Of a DNA stretch of 64,000 nucleotides, positions 1 through 8,291 are shown piece after piece; position 1 is the stretch's first letter, and each line of letters begins with the position of its first letter. Below the pieces are notes generated by a model, which did no database searches, was not told where the DNA came from, and saw nothing but the letters and a program-made list of their open reading frames with translations. The stretch is from Streptomyces globosus (GTDB lineage Bacteria; Actinomycetota; Actinomycetes; Streptomycetales; Streptomycetaceae): assembly GCF_003325375.1 (NCBI RefSeq), contig NZ_CP030862.1, positions 871,501 through 935,500 on the forward strand. The letters are read 5' to 3'. A program made the position numbers and the translations under genes.

Positions 1-38
1 TCAGGCCGCCGGCGCCGGGGGCGCCGCGGGCGGCGCGG

Positions 39-656
39 TCAGGGGCCGAACTCGCCGGCGTACGGGTCGGGGTCGCCGGTCTCCGGATTGCGGCCCTCCT
101 GCCAGCGGCGCTGCGCCTTGCGCCAGTGGACGAAGCTCAGGTGCCCGCCGTCCCAGAAGGTCAGCCCGACGGGGCTCACGTCGAACTCGTCCGAGCACAG
201 CCGGTAGAGGAACTCGGCCATCCCGTACGGGTACACCGCGAACGGCTCCGCGGTGTGCCGTCCGACGACCAGGACGGGCCACCGGTCCGGATCCGGATCG
301 CGGGCCAGCCAGCACAGGATGTCCGAACCGCCCGTGACCCCCCAGGCGATGATCGTGTCCGGGTCGGCGTCCAGCGCGGCCCGGCCGCCCGCGTCCCGCC
401 ACAACTGCCGGGCGTTCCCGGTCTCCTCGGCCATGCCCGGCGGGTCCCACTGCGGTCCGTGCTGGGGCAGCGGCGGCAGGATGCTCGCCTCGCCGTTGAT
501 GGAGCCCGCGCCGAAACGGCCCATGAACGCCACGAAATCCGCGGGGAAGCGGGTGTTCCAGAGGGTTTCCGCGGCCCGCCAGTCGATGTCCTCGTCGGCG
601 CCGTGCGTCGCCGGCATGATCTGCTCCAGCGCCTTCACGCGCACGTTCTCCGTCAT
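39..656 (-). CDS. SMI1/KNR4 (SUKH) family protein
   Basis: A 205-residue soluble protein with no signal peptide or membrane segment. The body matches the SUKH layout: an acidic N-terminus, a segment around residues 33-50 (NTRFPADFVAFMGRFGAGSI) like the family core, and a later W/F-rich part with DILCWLARDPDP and PFAVYPYGMAEFL. In other bacteria SUKH proteins are often immunity proteins for contact-dependent toxins, but many Streptomyces copies stand alone, as this one appears to. The ATG at 656 is preceded by a good GGGGAG ribosome site. No toxin gene is visible beside it, so the role is open. Confidence 0.8.
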   Translation of the reverse strand: MTENVRVKALEQIMPATHGADEDIDWRAAETLWNTRFPADFVAFMGRFGAGSINGEASILPPLPQHGPQWDPPGMAEETGNARQLWRDAGGRAALDADPDTIIAWGVTGGSDILCWLARDPDPDRWPVLVVGRHTAEPFAVYPYGMAEFLYRLCSDEFDVSPVGLTFWDGGHLSFVHWRKAQRRWQEGRNPETGDPDPYAGEFGP

Positions 657-745
657 GCCGCTCCCCTGACACCCCAGCCCAACCGCCCCAACCTACCGCC
701 GGCCGAGGCCGCGTCCCACCCCGGGCCGGGCGTCCGCGGGGGCGG

Positions 746-1129
746 CTACCCGGGCGCGGCAGGCCCCGGCTGCACCACCGCCACCCGCGTGCCGACCGCC
801 AGCCCCCAGGCCGCCATGGCGCCCGCCTCCGCCTCCAGGACGTGCCGGGAGCGCAGCCGCGGCAGCCCCAGCCGGCCCGGCGCCATCGAGTCCAGTGCGA
901 GCACCCGCAGGTCCCGGTCCAGGTAGGCCACGTCGATCGCGAACCGCATCCCGAAGGTGTGCACACTGCCCGCAGGGGTCAGGAGCAGCCCGCCCGCGAT
1001 CCCGTCGCGGCCCAGCAGCCCGCGCGTCCGGGCCCGCCAGGACGCCGCCACCTCCAGCGGCACCCGCACGCCCCCGGCGCCGATCCGCAGCTCCGCCCCG
1101 CCGTCCGCCCACTGCCGCCCGCCCGCCAT
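746..1129 (-). CDS. DUF192 family protein
   Basis: A 127-residue protein starting at the ATG at 1129. It carries the DUF192 core: RTRGLLGRDGI near residue 34, then GSVHTFGMRFAIDVAYLDRD near residues 54-73, and a hydrophobic strand AVGTRVAVVQP at the C-terminus. The family is a small beta-barrel of unknown biochemical role. It is divergent from a prepilin peptidase gene 87 bases away, and I recall DUF192 genes near pilus genes in actinobacteria, so a link to pilus biogenesis is possible but inferred. Longer reading frames upstream lack the domain and were trimmed. Confidence 0.75.
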   Translation of the reverse strand: MAGGRQWADGGAELRIGAGGVRVPLEVAASWRARTRGLLGRDGIAGGLLLTPAGSVHTFGMRFAIDVAYLDRDLRVLALDSMAPGRLGLPRLRSRHVLEAEAGAMAAWGLAVGTRVAVVQPGPAAPG

Positions 1130-1216
1130 GCCGCCACAGTAGACCGGCCCGCCGGGCCGCCGGTTGGGTCCACGGGCCCATGCCCGGCGCGGGAGGCGGG
1201 GCCTACCTTCGGGCGG

Positions 1217-1969
1217 GTGGGCGTGGTCGTGATCATCGTTGCCGCCGGGTACGGGGCGGCCGCCGGGTGGCTGCTGCCGCGCGCCGCGTACCGGCTCTCC
1301 GTCGAGCCCGGCGCCCCCTGGCGCACCCACTGCCCGCAGGGGCACCCGCTGCGCGGGCGGCTCGGCCCCGCCCGCTGCCCCGGCCGCCCCGCCGGATCCG
1401 CCGCCGCGGGGGAGTGCGGGCTGCGCTACGGGGCGCGCAGCGGGACCACCGCGCTGGTCGCTGGCGCCGTCTGCGCCGCGCTCGCCGCCGCGGCCGGCCC
1501 GCGGCCGGAGGCCGCCGTCTTCGCGGGGCTGGCGCCCGTCCTCGTCCTGCTGGCCCTCGTCGACCTCGCCGTGCACCGGCTGCCCGACCTGCTGACCCTG
1601 CCGCTCGCCGCGGCCGCCGCGGCCGGGCTGGGAGCCGCCGCCCTCGCGCCGGGCGCCGCCGGCTCCTGGCGGCTCGCCCTGCTGGGCGGGGCCGCGCTGG
1701 GGGCGGCGTACCTGCTGCTGTTCCTGATCAACCCGGCCGGGATGGGCTTCGGGGACGTCAAGCTGGCGCTCGCCCTGGGCATCGCTCTTGGGTGGTACGG
1801 GTGGGGGGTATGGCTCTTCGGAGCCTTCCTGGGCTTCCTCTACGGCGCCCTGTACGGCCTCTTCCTGGTCCTGCGCAGCCCGAACGGGCGGAAGCAGGCC
1901 TTCCCCTTCGGGCCCTTCATGGCGGCCGGAGCCCTCACCGGATTGCTGCTGGGCGGTTTCGGAGCGTAA
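1217..1969 (+). CDS. A24 family prepilin peptidase
   Basis: A 250-residue polytopic membrane aspartyl protease that cleaves leaders from type IV or Flp/Tad prepilins. Both catalytic aspartates of the family are visible: D116 in LVDLAVHRLPD and D180 in GFGDVK. Several hydrophobic segments run through the protein (about 1-20, 75-160, 165-250). The N-terminal region keeps three cysteines (HCPQGHP, RCPG, ECG) that may be a remnant of the zinc motif of longer prepilin peptidases. The GTG at 1217 puts the first membrane helix at the N-terminus. No pilin, Tad ATPase or secretin gene lies in view. It ends shortly before a strong terminator. Confidence 0.85.
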   Translation: MGVVVIIVAAGYGAAAGWLLPRAAYRLSVEPGAPWRTHCPQGHPLRGRLGPARCPGRPAGSAAAGECGLRYGARSGTTALVAGAVCAALAAAAGPRPEAAVFAGLAPVLVLLALVDLAVHRLPDLLTLPLAAAAAAGLGAAALAPGAAGSWRLALLGGAALGAAYLLLFLINPAGMGFGDVKLALALGIALGWYGWGVWLFGAFLGFLYGALYGLFLVLRSPNGRKQAFPFGPFMAAGALTGLLLGGFGA

Positions 1970-2029
1970 TCGTCGGGCGCCGATGCACGCATCACGCTTT
2001 ACGAAGGGTTATGGTGGAACCCCCCCCTC

Positions 2030-2062
2030 GGGCCGGTCCGTATCCCCCCCACGGACCGGCCC
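2030..2062 (+). terminator. Rho-independent terminator after the prepilin peptidase gene
   Basis: A perfect 12-bp stem (2030-2041 with 2051-2062, left arm GGGCCGGTCCGT) with a 9-base loop, followed by GTTTTCCTTTT. The T-rich tail is unusual for this GC-rich genome and makes this a textbook intrinsic terminator. It separates the prepilin peptidase gene from the convergent aldo/keto reductase gene. Confidence 0.9.
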
Positions 2063-2110
2063 GTTTTCCTTTTCCGGCCCCGCGACCGCCCCCCGCCGGA
2101 AAAGTGCAGG

Positions 2111-3148
2111 TCAGCCGCGCTGGGCCCAGATGTTCGTACCGGGCGTGGAGACCGCGAAGGAGTCGATCTCCGCCAGCTCCTCCCGCGTCAGAGGCGCACC
2201 GGCCAGCGCGGCCACGTTCTCCTCCAGCTGCCGGACGCTCGACGCGCCGATCAGCGCCGAGGTCATCCGCTCGTCCCGCAGCACCCACGTCAGCGCCAGC
2301 TGCGCCAGCGACTGCCCGCGCCGGTCCGCGATGCCCGCCAGGCCCTGCAGCCGCCGCAGCACGTCCTCCGAGAGCAGGCCCGGGTCGAGGGACTTGCCCT
2401 GCGAGGCGCGCGAGCCCTCCGGGATGCCCTGGAGGTACTTGCCCGTCAGGAGGCCCTGGGCGAGCGGCGCGAAGGCGATGCAGCCCATCCCCGCCGCCTC
2501 CAGGGTGTCGAGCAGGCCGTCCTCCTCCGTCCAGCGGTTGATCATGGAGTACGAGGGCTGGTGGATCAGCGCCGGCACGCCCATGCCGCGCAGGATCCGC
2601 GCCGCCTCCGCCGTCTGCTCCGCGGTGTAGGAGGAGACGCCGGCGTACAGCGCCTTGCCCTGGTGCACCGCGGACGCCAGGGCGCCCATGGTCTCCTCCA
2701 GCGGCGTCTGCGGATCGAAGCGGTGGGAGTAGAAGATGTCGACGTGGTCGGTGCCCATCCGCTTCAGCGAGGCGTCCAGCGAGTTCAGCAGGTACTTGCG
2801 GCTGCCCCACTCGCCGTACGGGCCGGGGTGCATGTAGTAGCCGGCCTTGGTCGAGATGACCAGCTCGTCCCGGTAGGGGGCGAAGTCCTGGGAAAGGATC
2901 TTGCCGAAGTTCAGTTCGGCCGAGCCGGGCGGCGGGCCGTAGTTGTTCGCCAGGTCGAAGTGGGTCACCCCGAGGTCGAAGGCCCGGCGGAGGATCGCCC
3001 GCTGGGTCTCCAGGGACTTGTCGTCGCCGAAGTTGTGCCAGAGGCCGAGGGAGATCGCGGGGAGCTTGAGGCCGCTGCGGCCCGTGCGCCGGTACTCCAT
3101 GGCGTCGTAGCGCGTCGGCTCTGCCCGATAGGGATTGGTATCAGTCAC
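2111..3148 (-). CDS. Aldo/keto reductase (YghZ-like)
   Basis: A 345-residue NADPH-dependent oxidoreductase with the TIM-barrel aldo/keto reductase fold. It resembles the YghZ / L-glyceraldehyde-3-phosphate reductase group: MEYRRTGRSGLKLPAISLGL at the start of the fold, FDLANNYGPPPG (catalytic D and Y), STKAGYYMHPGPYG with the catalytic Lys, DIFYSHRFDPQTPLEETM with the His, and a late ALIGASSVRQLEENV cofactor loop. The GTG at 3148 has an ideal GGGAGGA site; longer upstream readings lack family similarity. The gene is divergent from the isoprenyl transferase gene and may share its 128-bp promoter region. The true substrate is not evident. Confidence 0.92.
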   Translation of the reverse strand: MTDTNPYRAEPTRYDAMEYRRTGRSGLKLPAISLGLWHNFGDDKSLETQRAILRRAFDLGVTHFDLANNYGPPPGSAELNFGKILSQDFAPYRDELVISTKAGYYMHPGPYGEWGSRKYLLNSLDASLKRMGTDHVDIFYSHRFDPQTPLEETMGALASAVHQGKALYAGVSSYTAEQTAEAARILRGMGVPALIHQPSYSMINRWTEEDGLLDTLEAAGMGCIAFAPLAQGLLTGKYLQGIPEGSRASQGKSLDPGLLSEDVLRRLQGLAGIADRRGQSLAQLALTWVLRDERMTSALIGASSVRQLEENVAALAGAPLTREELAEIDSFAVSTPGTNIWAQRG

Positions 3149-3276
3149 GATGTCCTCCCTATCACGGACCTGTGACAGACCGAGTTGGGTACCCGATCCC
3201 GCCGCGCAGTAATGTGGCGGCCCGGGGGAGGGACCGCATTTCGCACGGGGGCACTGCACGGAGGGGCTGGAAGATC

Positions 3277-4038
3277 GTGAAGCTGCGCGACCTGGTGTAC
3301 AGGCTGTACGCACGCCGGGTGGAAGGCCGCCTCGACCATGCCGCGTCGCCCAAGCACATCGGCGTGATCCTGGACGGCAACAGGCGCTGGGCGAAGGCGT
3401 CCGGCGGCACGACGGAGCAGGGCCACCAGGCGGGGGCCGACAAGATCTCCGAAATGCTCGGCTGGTGCACCGAGACCGACGTCGAGGTCGTCACCCTGTG
3501 GATGCTCTCCACGGACAACCTCGACCGGCCGGAGGTCGAGCTCCGCCCGCTCCTCCAGATCATCGAGAACACCGTCCTCGGCCTCGCCGCCGACGGCCGG
3601 TGGCGCGTCCACCACGTCGGCAACCTCGACATCCTCCCCGCGCAGACCCAGTCCGTGCTCAAGGAGGCCGAGCAGGCCACCCGCGACATCGACGGGATAC
3701 TGGTCAACGTCGCCGTAGGCTACGGCGGCCGCCAGGAGATCACCGACGCCGTCCGCTCGCTGCTCCTGGAGCACGCCGAGAAGGGCACCACCATCGCGGA
3801 GCTCGCCGAGGTCCTCGACGTCGACCACATCGCCGAGCACCTCTACACCCGCGGCCAGCCCGACCCCGACCTCGTCATCCGCACCAGCGGCGAGCAGCGC
3901 CTGTCCGGATTCATGCTGTGGCAGAGCGCCCACTCCGAGTACTACTTCTGCGAGGTCTTCTGGCCGGCCTTCCGCAAGGTCGACTTCCTGCGCGCGCTGC
4001 GCGACTACGCAGCCCGCCACCGCCGCTACGGGGTCTGA
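3277..4038 (+). CDS. Isoprenyl transferase (short-chain cis-prenyl transferase, Rv1086-like)
   Basis: A 253-residue cis-prenyl transferase that condenses isopentenyl diphosphate onto an allylic primer. Motifs in order: HIGVILDGNRRWAK with catalytic Asp33, NVAVGYGGRQEI, and the C-terminal PDPDLVIRTSGEQRLSGF with WQSAHSEYYF. From memory the whole sequence aligns more closely with M. tuberculosis Rv1086, which makes short E,Z-farnesyl diphosphate, than with the long-chain decaprenyl synthase Rv2361c; the DGNRRW form and GEQRLSGF support this. It may therefore make a C15 primer rather than undecaprenyl diphosphate. The GTG at 3277 is preceded by GGAGGGG. Confidence 0.9.
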   Translation: MKLRDLVYRLYARRVEGRLDHAASPKHIGVILDGNRRWAKASGGTTEQGHQAGADKISEMLGWCTETDVEVVTLWMLSTDNLDRPEVELRPLLQIIENTVLGLAADGRWRVHHVGNLDILPAQTQSVLKEAEQATRDIDGILVNVAVGYGGRQEITDAVRSLLLEHAEKGTTIAELAEVLDVDHIAEHLYTRGQPDPDLVIRTSGEQRLSGFMLWQSAHSEYYFCEVFWPAFRKVDFLRALRDYAARHRRYGV

Positions 4039-4366
4039 GGCCGGGGGCTCCTGACGCCCCCTTACGCCCCCCTGCGCCCCCGCCGTCCGCCGCGAGGCTT
4101 TCACCTGGGGTTCACCGAGCGTCCGTCATATGCCAAGGCATGGCCGAGGCGGTTCGGGGAATACCCCTTTCAGGTCGACGCCCGATCCACGGGTGTCGAG
4201 TCTCAGCGGACGGCACGGGGTCGTCCGCCCGGGAGGCCCTTTGCACCAGGACGCGCGTGCGGCTCGCACGGACGGAACGGGAGGGCCGGAATTCGGCCCT
4301 CGCAGGGGTGCCGACGACCGGTCCGGTCTTCATGGCCCGACCTCTTCCGAGGGGGTACGTCCTTCC
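4039..4366. other. Intergenic region, isoprenyl transferase to phoH
   Basis: These 328 bases hold no convincing gene. Near its end lies an 8-bp hairpin (4281-4288 with 4294-4301, GAGGGCCG / CGGCCCTC, loop GAATT) without a T-tract, which could be a weak terminator or a leader structure. A GAGGGGG tract about 12 bases before the phoH start is the likely ribosome site. I cannot assign promoter hexamers with confidence. Confidence 0.4.
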
Positions 4367-5683
4367 GTGGTGACCAGCACAAAGCGCCGCCTGCCCGACA
4401 GGCGGACCTACGTCCTCGACACCAGCGTCCTGCTGGCGGACCCCAACGCGGTCACGCGATTCGACGAGCACGAGGTCGTGCTCCCGATCGTCGTGATCAC
4501 CGAGCTGGAGGCCAAGCGCCACCATCCGGAGCTCGGCTACTTCGCCCGCCAGGCCCTGCGCCTGCTGGACGACTTCCGCGTCCGCAACGGCCGCCTCGAC
4601 GCCCCCCTCCCCGTCGGAGAGCTGGGCGGCACGCTGCGCGTCGAACTCAACCACTCCGACCCCGGCGTCCTCCCGGCCGGCTTCCGGCTGGGGGACAACG
4701 ACTCGCGGATCCTCGCGGTCGCCCGGAACCTCCAGGCCGAGGGCTACGACGTCACGGTCGTCTCGAAGGACCTCCCGCTGCGCATCAAGGCCTCCTCCGT
4801 GGGGCTGCTCGCCGAGGAGTACCGCGCCGAGCTCGCCATCACCGACGGCGGCTGGACCGGCATGAGCGAGCTCGCCCTCTCCGGCGAACAGGTCGACCTC
4901 CTCTACTCCGAAGAGCGCCTGTACGTCCCCGAGGCCGCCGAACTGCCCGTGCACACCGGGCTCATCCTCCAGTCCGAGCGCGGCAAGGCGCTCGGCCGCA
5001 TCACCGCCGACGGCAGCGTCCGCCTCGTGCGCGGCGACCGGGAGGCCTTCGGGCTGCACGGCCGCAGCGCCGAGCAGCGCGTCGCCCTCGACCTGCTGCT
5101 CGACCCCGAGGTCGGCATCATCTCCATGGGCGGCCGCGCCGGCACCGGCAAGTCGGCGCTGGCGCTGTGCGCGGGCCTGGAGGCGGTGCTGGAGCGCCGC
5201 CAGCACCGGAAGGTGATGGTCTTCCGGCCGCTGTACGCGGTCGGCGGGCAGGAACTCGGATACCTGCCCGGCGACCAGTCCGAGAAGATGAGCCCCTGGG
5301 CGCAGGCGGTCTTCGACACCCTCTCGGCGGTGGCCGGGCGGGAGGTCATCGAGGAGGTGCTGAACCGCGGGATGCTGGAGGTCCTGCCGCTCACGCACAT
5401 CCGCGGCCGCTCCCTGCACGACGCGTTCGTCATCGTGGACGAGGCGCAGTCCCTCGAACGGAACGTGCTGCTGACCGTTCTGTCCCGGATCGGGGCCAAC
5501 TCGCGGGTCGTCCTCACCCACGACGTGGCGCAGCGGGACAACCTGCGGGTCGGCCGGTACGACGGAGTCGTCGCCGTCGTCGAGAAACTGAAGGGCCATC
5601 CGCTCTTCGCGCACGTCACGCTCACCCGCTCGGAGCGCTCCCCGATCGCCGCCCTCGTCACGGAGATGCTGGAGACCCTGTAA
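4367..5683 (+). CDS. PIN domain / PhoH family ATPase
   Basis: A 438-residue two-domain protein. The N-terminal PIN nuclease-like domain (about residues 13-150) opens with YVLDTSVLL (Asp18), with further acidic residues in ITELEAK and in [13 protein letters not shown]. The C-terminal PhoH ATPase domain (about 230-438) has Walker [10 protein letters not shown] at residues 255-263, a Walker-B-like [10 protein letters not shown] and a [16 protein letters not shown] segment. PIN-PhoH (PhoH2-type) proteins are described as nucleic-acid-acting RNase/helicases; this architecture matches. Two adjacent GTG codons (4367 and 4370) are possible starts. The strong terminator just downstream indicates a single-gene unit. 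Confidence 0.93.
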   Translation: MVTSTKRRLPDRRTYVLDTSVLLADPNAVTRFDEHEVVLPIVVITELEAKRHHPELGYFARQALRLLDDFRVRNGRLDAPLPVGELGGTLRVELNHSDPGVLPAGFRLGDNDSRILAVARNLQAEGYDVTVVSKDLPLRIKASSVGLLAEEYRAELAITDGGWTGMSELALSGEQVDLLYSEERLYVPEAAELPVHTGLILQSERGKALGRITADGSVRLVRGDREAFGLHGRSAEQRVALDLLLDPEVGIISMGGRAGTGKSALALCAGLEAVLERRQHRKVMVFRPLYAVGGQELGYLPGDQSEKMSPWAQAVFDTLSAVAGREVIEEVLNRGMLEVLPLTHIRGRSLHDAFVIVDEAQSLERNVLLTVLSRIGANSRVVLTHDVAQRDNLRVGRYDGVVAVVEKLKGHPLFAHVTLTRSERSPIAALVTEMLETL

Positions 5684-5723
5684 GACACCGCGGGGCAAAA
5701 CACCCATAGCGGCTGGCGGAGTT

Positions 5724-5766
5724 GGCGCCGCCCGGCAAAGGCACAGGAGCCTAGCCGGGCGGCGCC
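5724..5766 (+). terminator. Terminator after phoH
   Basis: Perfect 13-bp stem (5724-5736 with 5754-5766; GGCGCCGCCCGGC / GCCGGGCGGCGCC) and a 17-base loop, 40 bases after the phoH stop. There is no T-tract, which is common for Streptomyces terminators. Confidence 0.8.
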
Positions 5767-6098
5767 CCGCTGCACAGCCCTTCGTACGAAACAGCAGCGG
5801 TACGGCAGGTGTGACCTTTCCCACGCAACGCGGAATTGCCTTGCGGCGTCGGGGTCCGGCAGAGTCTGTTTTCCGTCAGGCCCCGCATACGGCACAGCCG
5901 TACCTCCTGTGAGGTGCGCGCGCAGCACCACAACTCCACAGTCGTTCCGCCGTATGCCGCCCGAGCATCACGCGGCAGCCCCCGCAGGGGAGTTGCCCAC
6001 GGGTCCGCGCCTCCAGTGACCGAAGCTCCACGGAGGCCAGCGTCAAGGGGCACTCTTGCGCCCGCCCGGTCACGCGGACGCTGCTGGAAGGACATCGT
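5767..6098. other. Long leader upstream of the lytic transglycosylase gene
   Basis: These 332 bases contain no supported gene; the open frames across them look like chance frames. The base composition is lower in GC than the flanks and there are several short potential hairpins (for example around CACGGAGGCC and CGCGGCAGC). Streptomyces cell-wall hydrolase genes often have long structured leaders, some with a c-di-AMP riboswitch. I could not recognise the riboswitch core here. GGAAGGA just before the start at 6099 is the ribosome site. Confidence 0.35.
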
Positions 6099-6797
6099 GT
6101 GAGCCGGATCTCGGTCCGGGGGTTCGCAGTGGCCTCGGCCACCGCGGTCACCACCGTCGGCGCCGTCGTGGGCGTCGCCGCAGGCGACCCCGCCTCGAAC
6201 GATCTCGAGACCACCGCGTCCGGGGCGACGCTCCTCACCGACATCCCGGTCGGCGAGCAGGCCCAGATCCAGAGCGGATCCCTGGCGCAGCAGGCCGACT
6301 CCCTCGCCCAGGGCGCCGACGCCGACGCCCGCCGCTCCGCCGAGGAGGCCGCCCGCCTCCAGGCAGCCGAGGACGCCAAGGCGAAGAAGGCCGAGGCGCA
6401 GAAGGCCGCGGACGAGAAGGCGAAGAAGGAGCGCGAGGAGAAGGAGCAGGCCGCGAGCCGCTCCGCGACCCGCAGCGCCTCGGACTTCGCACCGCAGAGC
6501 TCCTACACCGTGGCGCAGGTCAAGGAGATCGCCCGGCAGATCGTCCCGGCCGGCCAGTTCCAGTGCTTCTCCAACATCATCAACCAGGAGTCCACCTGGA
6601 ACTACAAGGCCGTGAACCCGTCCTCGGGTGCCTACGGCCTGGTCCAGGCGCTCCCGGGGTCGAAGATGTCCTCGGTCGCCGACGACTGGCGCACCAACCC
6701 GGCCACCCAGATCCAGTGGGGCCTCAACTACATGAACGGCCGCTACGGCAGCCCCTGCGCGGCCTGGACCTTCCACCAGGCCAACGGCTGGTACTAG
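6099..6797 (+). CDS. Secreted lytic transglycosylase (SLT domain)
   Basis: A 232-residue exported protein that should cleave peptidoglycan glycan strands. Residues 1-30 form a signal peptide (RGFAVASATAVTTVGAVVGV). Residues about 85-130 are an Ala/Lys/Glu-rich helical or coiled-coil linker (KKAEAQKAADEKAKKEREEK). The C-terminal lysozyme-like domain has the catalytic Glu164 in IINQESTW, then SSGAYGLVQALPGSKM and NPATQIQWGLNYMNGRYGSP, and ends with AWTFHQANGWY. The GTG start at 6099 has a GGAAGGA site. The gene sits between two strong terminators and is probably transcribed alone. Confidence 0.92.
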   Translation: MSRISVRGFAVASATAVTTVGAVVGVAAGDPASNDLETTASGATLLTDIPVGEQAQIQSGSLAQQADSLAQGADADARRSAEEAARLQAAEDAKAKKAEAQKAADEKAKKEREEKEQAASRSATRSASDFAPQSSYTVAQVKEIARQIVPAGQFQCFSNIINQESTWNYKAVNPSSGAYGLVQALPGSKMSSVADDWRTNPATQIQWGLNYMNGRYGSPCAAWTFHQANGWY

Positions 6798-6830
6798 AGC
6801 CCGCAGCAGGGCGCGTACGCCCGGACCCCG

Positions 6831-6865
6831 GGGAGCCCCGCACCGTCCAACGGTGCGGGGCTCCC
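6831..6865 (+). terminator. Terminator after the transglycosylase gene
   Basis: Perfect 16-bp stem (6831-6846 with 6850-6865, left arm GGGAGCCCCGCACCGT) with a 3-base loop, 33 bases after the stop codon. Confidence 0.88.
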
Positions 6866-6914
6866 GCGTGTACGGTCGTTCGAGGCGTGTCCGAGGACGG
6901 GGGAGAGGAACGAC

Positions 6915-8291
6915 ATGGCGAAGAGGCCAGGCTGGCTGGGCCGGCTCGGGAGCAGACTGAGCCGGATGGAGGCGCGGCTCGAAGCGCGGCGCGCGTCCGT
7001 GGAGGCCGAGACCGCCGGTGTCGAGACGGTCGCCGCCCCCGCCCCTGCCGCCGCCCCCGCCGTGCCGCCCGCGCCCGCCGCCGTGCCGGACGCTCCCGCC
7101 GCTCACTGCGGCCACCCGGTCCGCCCCGGCCCGGACGGGCGGCCCCACCCCGCGGCGGTGATCCCGTGGGGGATGCGGGTCGCCGCCGAGGTGAGCTGGC
7201 GGCTGCTGCTGCTCGCCGGGATGCTGTGGGTGCTGATGAAGGTGATCAGCGAAGTCCGGCTGGTCGTCCTCGCGTTCGCCGCGGCCCTGCTCGTCACCGC
7301 GCTCCTCCAGCCGTTCGTCGTCCGGCTGCGCCGGCTCGGCCTGCCGCGCGGCCTCGCGACGTCGGTCACCGCGGTCCTGGGCTTCGTCGTCATCGGGCTC
7401 GTCGGCTGGTTCGTGGTCTGGCAGGTCATGGAGAACCTGGACGACCTCTCGGACCGGGTCCGCGACGGCATCGACGAGCTCAAACTCTGGGCGCTGGACA
7501 GTCCGTTCCACGTGACCGAGAAGCAGATCAACGACATTGCCAAGAACCTCAGCGAGACCATCGGCACCAACACCGAGCAGATCACCTCCGCCGGCCTCCA
7601 GGGCGTCACCGTCCTGGTGGAGGTGCTGACCGGGATCCTCCTCGCGATGTTCTCGACGCTGTTCCTGCTCTACGACGGCGGCCGGATCTGGACCTGGTCC
7701 CTGGGCCTGGTCCCGGCGGCCGCCCGCCCCGGCGTGGCCGGAGCCGGACCGCGCGCCTGGCGGACGCTGACCGCTTACGTGCGGGGCACGGTCCTCGTCG
7801 CGCTCATCGACGCCATCTTCATCGGCCTGGGCCTCTACGTCCTGAAGGTGCCGATGGCGGTGCCGCTCGCGGTGTTCATCTTCCTCTTCGCCTTCATCCC
7901 GCTCGTCGGCGCGGTCGTCTCCGGGGCGCTCGCGGTCGTCGTGGCCCTGGTGACGCAGGGCCCGGTCACCGCCCTGCTGGTGCTGGCCGTGGTGCTGGCC
8001 GTCCAGCAGATCGAGGGGCACGTCCTCCAGCCGTTCATCCTGGGCCGGGCCGTACGGGTCCACCCGCTCGCGGTGGTGCTGTCGGTGGCGGCGGGCGGCA
8101 TGGTCGCCGGGATCGGCGGGGCGGTCGTCGCGGTCCCGCTGGTCGCGGTCACCAACACGGTCGTCGGCTACCTGAAGGCGTACTCGCGCGAGCAGCACCT
8201 GCTCGCGGCCGCCGCGATCGGCCCGGGGCCGCAGGGGGCGACGGCAGCGGAGCAGGCCGCCCCGGAGGCCGGCAGTGATCAGCGAGCCTGA
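6915..8291 (+). CDS. AI-2E family transporter (PerM/UPF0118)
   Basis: A 458-residue membrane protein. An extended cytoplasmic N-terminus (about 1-85), rich in Ala and Pro, precedes the conserved membrane domain. Helices are visible from LLLLAGMLWVLMKVISEV onward, a long amphipathic segment with repeated polar residues lies in the middle (DRVRDGIDELKLWALDSPF), and the signature region LRAWRTLTAYVRGTVLVALIDAIFIGLGL-like block, LFAFIPLVGAVVSGA and QQIEGHVLQPFILGRAV follows near the C-terminus. The family exports small molecules or ions; substrate here is unknown. ATG at 6915 follows GGGGAGAGG. The next gene overlaps it by 17 bases. Confidence 0.9.
   Translation: MAKRPGWLGRLGSRLSRMEARLEARRASVEAETAGVETVAAPAPAAAPAVPPAPAAVPDAPAAHCGHPVRPGPDGRPHPAAVIPWGMRVAAEVSWRLLLLAGMLWVLMKVISEVRLVVLAFAAALLVTALLQPFVVRLRRLGLPRGLATSVTAVLGFVVIGLVGWFVVWQVMENLDDLSDRVRDGIDELKLWALDSPFHVTEKQINDIAKNLSETIGTNTEQITSAGLQGVTVLVEVLTGILLAMFSTLFLLYDGGRIWTWSLGLVPAAARPGVAGAGPRAWRTLTAYVRGTVLVALIDAIFIGLGLYVLKVPMAVPLAVFIFLFAFIPLVGAVVSGALAVVVALVTQGPVTALLVLAVVLAVQQIEGHVLQPFILGRAVRVHPLAVVLSVAAGGMVAGIGGAVVAVPLVAVTNTVVGYLKAYSREQHLLAAAAIGPGPQGATAAEQAAPEAGSDQRA

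Noticed and set aside
842..1216. N-terminal extension of the prepilin peptidase frame
   Set aside because: It lacks family similarity and overlaps the DUF192 gene on the other strand.
5767..6098. c-di-AMP (ydaO) riboswitch before the transglycosylase
   Set aside because: I looked for the conserved GGGGGAACC-type core and pseudoknot partners and could not find them; left as an unclassified leader.
5836..6102. 88-residue plus-strand frame before the transglycosylase
   Set aside because: Arg/Pro-rich chance frame with no ribosome site; it runs into the real start.
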